64,000 nt of DNA from Himantopus leucocephalus (taxonomy: Eukaryota; Chordata; Aves; Charadriiformes; Recurvirostridae), in assembly GCA_003993805.1 (NCBI GenBank), contig RSEF01000001.1:145767783-145831782 (forward strand), read 5' to 3'. The position numbers and the translations under genes are program-made. Of the stretch, positions 51,008 through 60,000 are shown piece by piece. Below the pieces are notes generated by a model, which worked only from the letters and a program-made list of their open reading frames with translations, was not told the DNA's origin and searched no databases. Numbering within the stretch: the stretch's first letter is position 1; the number at the start of each line of letters is the position of its first letter.

Positions 51008-51088
51008 ATTGTCTGCAGAAGTGCAAAACCGATAGAAATGGCAGTGAAGGAAAAGATTTCCATGTTTTGCCATGTGGAGCCGGAGCAG
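51008..51088 (+). CDS. CTPS2: CTPS2 exon ([20 protein letters not shown]...)
   Basis: Acceptor TTATGACAG, 27 codons in phase 0 ending HVEPEQ. The donor after CAG is GTCGGT, a weaker match with C at +3, but the next exon's V (QVIFIHDV) confirms the border. Synthetase domain. Confidence 0.93.
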
Positions 51089-54000
51089 GTCGGTACTTTA
51101 ATATTTTATTTGTCGTTATTTAAACATGTGGGAAAGCATACAAGTATTTCTGTGCATTTCTGTTTTCAACTTCAGACTGTTTCATTAAGATGTTATTGTT
51201 TTTACAATTTTTATCTTGCTGTAATGTACACTAGAACAGTAAAAATATTGGGGGTTTATATGTCAAATTTTCTGTCAAACAGTCATTAATATTAATAAAA
51301 GGAATAGATTTTTGAGTGCATGGTTAATTGCTATACATAGTTGAGAAAACAGTGCAGTTTCAATCTATGGTTGGTTATTGTTCATAAATCATCTTAGGTG
51401 GTTATAATAATGGGTGAGCAAAGTGTGGTTAAAGCTAGGGGTTTTGCTTATGTCCCTAGATCATCACAGCCACGTGAACACTCTTACTGTGATGATATGT
51501 AATAGGCTATTCATGCCCTTCAACATGCTTTGAGTATCTACTGTGTAGTTATATATACTTTTATAATTCACGTGTGATTTTGGCCGCAATAGTTTCTGTA
51601 ATTAATTGCTGTTCAAATACTAATTTTGATAAATCAAATGCTCTTTAATATTTTTGTGGGAGCATTTTACTCCTCAATGTAATGGATGATATTAAAGGGA
51701 TAATAGATGCCAACAGTTATGCTGTATTTCAAATATGTATCACTGTTGACCTCTCTGCAGTGCGTAAGAAAAAGCTTTTTATAGTAAGATTCCAGATGAG
51801 GTCGTAGAGGGCAGTGTGGCTGTTGCTTTCCTCGCCTTGCTTCTGTCTTACTGTCTGTGGAAGACAACACCCTTGAGCTAGCTTCTGGAAAATCCTTCAC
51901 AAATGCCTTTGTGGTTCCTCTCCAGCCAGCCAGAGACGACTGGAAGTTCAATCAAATGAAAATGGTGTGTGCTTTTCTGGCAGTATCAGGCCATGTGTAA
52001 GCATGTACATACTCAGATTCCAACTGCAGGTATTACTCCGGTCTAACTGGGCTCGGAGTCCCACATGTAACTGAACTTCCCTAAGACCTCCCTGGCAGGG
52101 AGGGATCTGTCTTCATGGCACCGTTTTTTTTTTTTCCAAAGTTCTGCCTTTTAGAGTAGAAGCTCAATAGTTGTACCTGTCACAGCTTTCATGAGAAGTT
52201 GAGTATATGAACCTGGGCAGAGTGCTGCAGTCTTCTTGTGCTGTTCTGGCTAGCTCAAATGTCTATCCACAGCACTGCATTGTGTAATATAGGTGTATAT
52301 TGCGTAATATAGGCAGTTAGAGGCAGCAGACTGAACTGGGATGCTGCTAGGTGCCATACTGCATTGCAGCGTTATTTTTTATTTTTGATTTTCTTTTTGT
52401 AACTGTATTCATCAGAATTCTGTAAAGCCATTCTTAAGCCCCTTGTGTGTCTTAAAATTAATGAACCACTTCTGTATTTCAGAAGACACTGGCCACGTGT
52501 CTATATATTCCCTAGAATGATACTGGATTTCTTGTGAACTGAAGGATGAGAGGCATCATCAGTCTTCTTCCTGGAGTTATGTGCAATGCCAGTAGAGCAG
52601 AAGCTACAGTTTTTGTGTCTGAAATGGTGGTTTGCCATCTCAAGGGGATCAATCTTTTCAGTCCACCTTTTGCATTTATTTGCTGTCGTAGAATCACAGG
52701 ATAGTTAAGGTTCGAAGGGAGATCACCTGGTCCAACCACCTTGCTCAAGCAGGGCCACCTAGAGCCAGTTGCCCAGGTCAATTATTCAGGCAGCTTTTGA
52801 ATATCTCCAGAGATGGAGACTCCATAACCTCCCTGGGCAACCTGCGCCAGGGCTTGGTCACCTTCACAGTGAAAAAGTAGTTCCTCATGTTCAGAAGGAA
52901 CCTCCTGTGTTTCAGTTTGTGCTTGTTGCCTCTTGTCCTGTCACTGGGCACCACTGAAGAGAGCCTGGCACCATCTTCTTTGCACCCTTCACTTGAGTAT
53001 TTCATACATTGATGAGATTTTCAACCACCATCTCCAAGCCTTCTCTTCTCCAGGGTAAACAGTCCCAGCTCTCTCTCAGCCTTTCCTCATAGGAGAGGTG
53101 TTCAAGTCCCTTAATCACCTTCATCGCACTTTGTGGGCCATGGACTCTTTCCAGTATGTCCATCTCTCTCTTGTACTGGGGAACCCAGAACTGGACCTAG
53201 TACTCCAGGTGTGGCCTCATTGGCACTGGGCAGAGGGAAAGGATCACCTCCCTTGACCTGCTGGCAACACTCCTCCTAATGCAGTCCAAGATACTGTTGG
53301 TTGGCTCGCGTTCAACTTGGTGTCCACTAGGACACCCAGGTCCTTTTCTGCCAAGCTGCTTTCCAGTGGGGTGGCCTCCAGCATATATTACTGGTGTGAG
53401 GGTGAGAAACAGTGACAAAAACTGGCACAGGATGGCAGCATGACCCTCTGGCATATCAGCCACTCCTGCCGCTTGGGTGTCATCTGAAAACTTGCTGAAG
53501 GTATTCTCTGCCCCATCATCCATGTTATTAATGAAGATATTAAACAGGACTGGACCCAGTACTGACCCCTGGGGTACTCCGCTAGTTACTGGCTCTCAAC
53601 TAGACTTTGTGCTGCTCATCATCACCCTCTGTGCCTGGCCAATCTGCCAGTTTTCCTCACTGTTTCTCACCCTGCCCGTACATGAACAGGTTGTCTATGA
53701 GTATCTTACAGGAGACAATGTTAAAAGCCTTTCTGAAGTCCAGGTAGACAATATCCACTGCTCTTCTCTCATCTGACAGCCAGTTACATCATCATAGAAC
53801 TTTATCTAGTTGGTCGAGTATGACCTCCCTTTGGTGAATCCCTGCTGACTACTCCTGATGATTTTCTTGTCTTTTATATGCCTGGAAATGGCTTCCAGGA
53901 TTGTCATAACTAGTCCATGAAGACCACATGCTATTTTGTCCACAGACTTTGTGTAAGTGTTTTTTTTTTTTTTTTAATTTGCTTTTATCAAGTGAGTCCT

Positions 54001-57000
54001 CCCTCCTTGCTTCAATGTATGTGCCACCAAAACCAAAGCAGTGTCTTCAGCCTGTTTCAGGATTGTAACAGTCTACATAGTCAGCATGGCTGTAACATAG
54101 AGCAGCTAGTGATTCTTTCTTACTGTTATATCCTTAGGATGGTAGCTGCAAAGTTTGGAAGAACAGTTGGATAAGCCTTATTCCTACTGTGGGAGGGCTG
54201 TGGTTACCCTATTCTTTTTGCTGTTGAATGGGCACATAGAGAGGCATGGGGCAGCATGCATGTGTACATACTTATGTGATGAACAGAAGGAACTCAAGGG
54301 TAACTAAGTGAGTATCCTTCCCATGTGTATCAGGGAAGAGAACACTTACGCTCTGGATTCTGAACTCTGTGGTCTCATGTAAGCCAAGTACAATGAGCTT
54401 AACTGCCAGCAGCTTGGACGCGGTTTATAAATGTGCTCTTAACTAAATGGTCCTTGAATGGACTATACTCGTTAATTAATTACATAACCTAATTCACTAA
54501 GAAAATTCTTTTAGGAGACTTTATCACAGCCTAACTGGCTTTGTTTTGTTAGGTTCCATTTGTGTTCTTTCTTTCCCACTTAATATTCTTCAAGTTTGTG
54601 AGAGAGGGAGAGAGAAGTGTTAGCAAGCATGACTGCTCGTGGGCCAGATGTTTGTATTAAAACTGAGGCGTTGATAGGCTTGACAAGCTATTTTTGTATG
54701 ATGGTGCGATGAAGAAGTGAAACACAGTTTTACCTTTTGGGTAACTTCTTCCTTGTAGATTTAGTGGAACCTTAAGTATTGGCTGTGCTGCCCTGCTTAT
54801 TCAAAAGAAAAGTATTAAAAAATTACAATATATGTAGAATACAAAACGCATGTAGTATAGACCGTATGTTTCCTATGAAAAATATTTAGGTAAGGCTTTT
54901 ATGTTATACTTTTTTTTTTGTTAGGTGATATTTATCCATGATGTTTCTTCCACTTATCGAGTACCAATCCTGTTGGAGGAGCAAGGCATCATTAAGTATT
55001 TTAAGCAGAGGTTAAATTTGCCTATTGATGACCAGCCAAGTGATCTTCTCATGAAATGGAAGAAAATGGCTGACAGGTATTCTAACTCCTGCTGCTTTTT
55101 CTGGAAGTGTTTTAATTTAAGTTGGGGTTTTAGCTGCTCTGAAGTCACCAAACTGGACTGCGTTCAGTAGCATGCTGCTGATCAACACCTGTGAATGGTC
55201 TGAAAACATTGTCAGCTTTGAGATTTTAGAAGATGTTTTGTGAAGTTAAAGAAAAAGCAAACACTGTTAAAATGTTTTCTTTGTGAAAATTGGTGTAATA
55301 ACCAAAAAACTTGTTTTTGTCAGGTATGAAAGGTTGCTGAAGGTGTGTTCCATAGCTCTCGTTGGCAAGTATACAAAACTAAGTGATTGCTATGCATCTG
55401 TCTTCAAGGCTCTGGAACACTCTGCCCTGGCAATTAATCACAAACTGGATTTAATGGTGAGGATATTTCTGGATTTTGCTTTCAGGAATATTTTGAATAT
55501 ACTCTCCTAAGTCCCATCATGTGAGGCAGTTTTAATTCATGTGGAAATTAGAAAATGAATCATGCAGATAAATACAGACTGGCAGCTCATTTTTTAAAAG
55601 AAGTGTTTGCAGATTTAATTATTTTATTTGGAACTAGACTTATCTGAAAGGAATGCTGCAATTAACCAAAATGGGATCTGATGAAAAAGACTTTCTACCT
55701 GCAAATTTATATTTACTATCATAGGTAGGTTTCACTTGTTCTCATGAGACTGCTTATCATGTTAATGGGATTAGATAAAGACAGGAGAAAATAGGTAAAT
55801 TAGAAAGCACTTTAGTTTCTTTTTAAAATCCGGTGCCAGAAGCTGTTGCTTTGCATTTCAGTTAATATCCTGAGACCCATCCAATTTATTTTCAGCAGGA
55901 TTCTAATGATATCAGAATTGGGCTATGAACTTAGTTTCTCCAAGATAGTAGTTTGTCAAATAAAGGACTGTTTAGTGGTCTAATTTGTCTTATTTTAATG
56001 AGAATAGAAAGTTGAACTACACAGGGAAAAACTGTTAATCAGCTTTCTCACTGGTGGAACTATCAATTTCCGTTGCTGAGTTTTCTTGCTAGGGATGGCG
56101 AGTCTGGGGCCGAGAAACAGTGTGGAAGTGTGTATTATTATCACTTAATGGGTACAGAGGACGTTTTAGCAACTTGCAGTATCAAAAGAGTAATAAATGG
56201 TTGCAAAATATGAGCAACGACACGCTGCTTTAAAGTGGTTTGTTAAATGATATCAGATAAATTGATCAAAGTGGGCCCTTGCAGGCTGTACTGCACTCCG
56301 TAGGTTTTGGTCTATGCCTGTCTCTGATCGAAGCAAGTTTGTGTGCTTATGCACTTCAGTAACTGCTGAAAATTGCTGAACCCTGTGACCTTTGATCATT
56401 TCCTTTTTCACGATATGAAAAATAGAAGATATTAGAGTGAAAATTTCAGTGTGTCAAAAGCTACACGTGTTGCTTAGATAATGCTTTTGCAAGGAAAGCA
56501 GGCTGTTTCCATTCAGCTCTAGGAAGTTTCTCACTGGAACTAACCACTTCTTGACAAGGAAGGTCATTCATGTCCAAGGTGACATAACAGGTCGCCTAAG
56601 GCAGCAGGCCAAAGAGGTAGCCACCATTCTGTTGTCTCAGTCCCTCTACCTCAGAAATAAGCAATGGGAGCACCTAGAACAACCAGGGGTGCATATGTAC
56701 TTTAATGAAGCACAGAGTAATGGATACATGGGAGTCCTGTTTACACTCTGTGGTGGGTTGACCCTGTGTGGGTGCCAGGTGCCCACCAAGCTGCTCTATC
56801 ACTCCCTCTCCTCCTCAGCTGGACAGGGGAGAGAAAATATAACAAAAGGCTCTTGGGTCGAAATAAGGACAGGGAAAGATCACTCACCAATTACTGTCAC
56901 AGGCAAAATAGACTTGACTCAGGGAAATTAACTTAATTTATTGCCAATCAGTTCAGAGCAGGGTAATAAGAAATAAAATCAAATCTTAAAAACACCTTCC

Positions 57001-60000
57001 CCCCACCCCTCCCTTCTTCTTGGGCATGGGGAATGGGGCTTACGGTCAGTTCATCACACGTCTGCTGCTCCTTCCTCCTCAGGGGGAGGACTCCTCATAC
57101 TCTTTCCCTGCTCCAGCCTGGGGCCCCTCCCATGGGAGACAGTTTTCCATGAAATTCTCCAACATGAGTCTTTCCCATGGGCTGCAGTTCTTCACAAACT
57201 GCTCTGGTGTGGGTCCCTTCCACAGGGTGCAGTCCTTCAGGAACAAGCTGCTCCAGTGTGGGTCCCCCACAGGGTCCCAAGTCCTGCCAGCAAACCTGCT
57301 ACAGCGTGGGTTCATCTTTCCATGGGTCCACAGGTCCTGCCAGGAGACTGCTCCGGCGTGGGCTCTCCATGGGGGCATATCCTCATTCGGGCGCATCTGC
57401 CTGCTCTGGCATGGAGTCCTCCATGTGATGCAGGCGGATATCTGCTCCGGACCTGGAGCACCTCCTCCCCCTCCTCTTTCACTGACCTGGGCATCTGCAG
57501 AGTTGTTTCTCTCATGTATTCTCACTCCTCTTTCCCAGCTGCTGTTCCGCAGCAAGTTTTTTTCCCCTTCTTAAATATGTTATCACAGAGGTGCTACCAG
57601 CATTGGTGATGGCCTCAGTCTTGGCCAGCGGTGGGTCCCTCTTGGAGCCAGCTGGCATTGGCTCTATCGAACATGGGGGAAGCTTCTAGCAGCTTCTCAT
57701 AGAAGCCACCCTGTAGAACCAACACTACCAAACCTTGCCATACAAACCCAATACATTCCACCCCTCGCCTCTGTGAATCACATATTTAAGAATTATCATT
57801 AAAATCCACATTGATCACACTATCTTCACAATCTTCACTCACATCAACAAAAAGAATTCCCCACACCACAATCAAAACGACATCATCACAACACTGAACG
57901 AAAATGGACAATTTACATACGCTTCATCCCTTGTCCCTTCACTGCAATTACAATAGAAATTCCCTACAATCATTCCGCTCTTTCCTCTCTAGCAACGTTC
58001 AGTCAATGTTTTGCCCATTACCTCTCCAAGTTACTATCCTTATCTTGAATTCCTAATGCCCTACGTTGGACACCAGAAGTGACTGTGGTGGGTTGACTTT
58101 GGCTGGATGCCAGGTGCCCACCAAGCAGCTCTGTCACTCCCCTCCTCAGCAGGACAGGGTGGGGAGAAAATAAGATGGAAAAAAACCTCATAGGTTGAGG
58201 TAAAGGCAGTTTAATAAAGCAAAAGCAAAGGCTGTGTGTGGAGGTGAGGGAAAACAAAAGATTTATTCTCTACTTCCCACCAGTAGGCGATGTCCAGCCA
58301 CTTCCTAGGAAGCAGGGCTTCAGTATTCATAGTGGTTACTCCAAAAGACAAATGTAATAACGAATGCCCCCCCCCCCTTCCCTCCCCCCCCTTTTCTCTT
58401 AGCTTTTGTTGTTCAGCAGACATCATATGATATAGAATATCCCTTTGGTCAGTTTGGGTCACTGTCCTGGCTATGTCCCCTCCCAAGATCTTGCCCACCC
58501 CCACCCTACTGGGTATGGCAGGGGGAATGTTGGAAAGACAGCCTTGATGCTGTGTGAGCACTGCTCAGCAGTAGCCAAAACACTGGTGTGTTACCAGCAC
58601 CTTTCTAGCCACCAGGTGGTTGGGCTAGAGATCTCCCAAGGTCCTTTCCGACCTACGTGATTCTGTCACTCTAAATAGTGTTTTATACTGGCAGCTGCAT
58701 AGTGTGAAATTTTTATGATATGTAAATTAACTTTGCTTTTAGCAAAAAAGTGAAAGGCACCAAGTCTGCAAATGCGTGGTTAGCTTTGTGTGCAGCTAGT
58801 CTTAAGTTCGGTGGAGCTTTTGCATTAATGAGCATGTGAATTGATGATTGCTGGAGCTCCAGCGTGGTGCTGAAATGTTAATAGACAAGGGCTCCTACTG
58901 TAGTTACCCGCATGTGCTAACCTCCTTTTTAGTGTTTTTGTCCAAAGGGTCTCCGTATAATCCTGTGTTCTGAAGGAACTGCTTAATATTGTGTGTGGCA
59001 TCCAGCTCATAACCTAGCATCCACATATCTGAATGGTGAAACGTTGATGCTGCTTGAAGTGATAAATGTGCTGGCTCAATATGTTTGGCAAGGAAACCAC
59101 AATTAACTTCAACTGTAATTAGTTTCTCTTTCCAACCTCCCAGCATGATAAAGTGTCCTTTTCGTTTATCCTGTAGTATTCTACTGGTATAGAATAACAA
59201 CATTAATAAGTAGTTATTTTTCTCTTGTATTTTTGATGCCTTCTGGAGTGTGGAAAAAGTAGAAAATGTTTGCTAGAAGGCAATTCTATCTGGAAAACTT
59301 TCAGCAGTCTTGTCGGTTTAATTTCTCTGCACACAAATGAGTTCTGGCATTTCAGATGATCTCGTTTTTATGGGGGCTGGACTCTACAGCAGCACGGTAT
59401 TAATTATGTTATTCTTAGAAAAAGCCTGACAAAACCAAGAATCAAACTCTGATCTTTTGTGTCCCCAGTGCAGTACATAGCTGCCTCACTTACTTACTTG
59501 CTGTAGTGGTATCTCAGGACCCATGCTTATTAATGGCAGTAGAGATTCTAATGCTGTATTTCTAGTAGGACACAGTCTGCTTCCCTCTCTACAGTTAATG
59601 CTTTCATGTCAGTCCCCAGGAACACCTTTTTCACAGGCTAGACAATACAGGTTTATCCAGTTTGTGATAAGATAAGATTAGATAAACTGTGGCATGAAAA
59701 AGCTAGGAAAGTGAACACCCTGGCCACATCTCATTTGGCTGTCAGGATAAGGTCAGGACTACCCCTTGTCTGGTGCCCTGATTTGCATAGTAAGAAAACC
59801 TGGGTACACAACTATGGAGCATTCTACCAAGTCTGCTTACCTGGAGGTAATGAGCAAAATGAGGACTGGAGGCAGGCAGAGCTTTGGAGCTGCATGCAAA
59901 GAGAGGGACATGGATTACTGCAAGTAGAGCTAATATTGGGGTTTCAGAGCAAATACTGGTCTTCAGTGAAGTTGTTATGGGTTTATTGGGAAATTCACTT

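Larger units (their letters stand above)
51089..54924 (+). other. CTPS2: CTPS2 intron
   Basis: 3.8 kb intron containing a 1.2-kb antisense CR1 (52689-53905). No exon otherwise. T-runs at about 52126-52136 and 53960-53975. Confidence 0.85.

Noticed and set aside
53197..53523. 108-residue minus-strand frame
   Set aside because: CR1 ORF2 remnant; its [12 protein letters not shown] phrase and flanks are CR1.
57020..57609. Open frames of 184, 158 and 117 residues as a possible novel gene
   Set aside because: They overlap on both strands within a repetitive LTR, have no known domain and no splice or promoter context.
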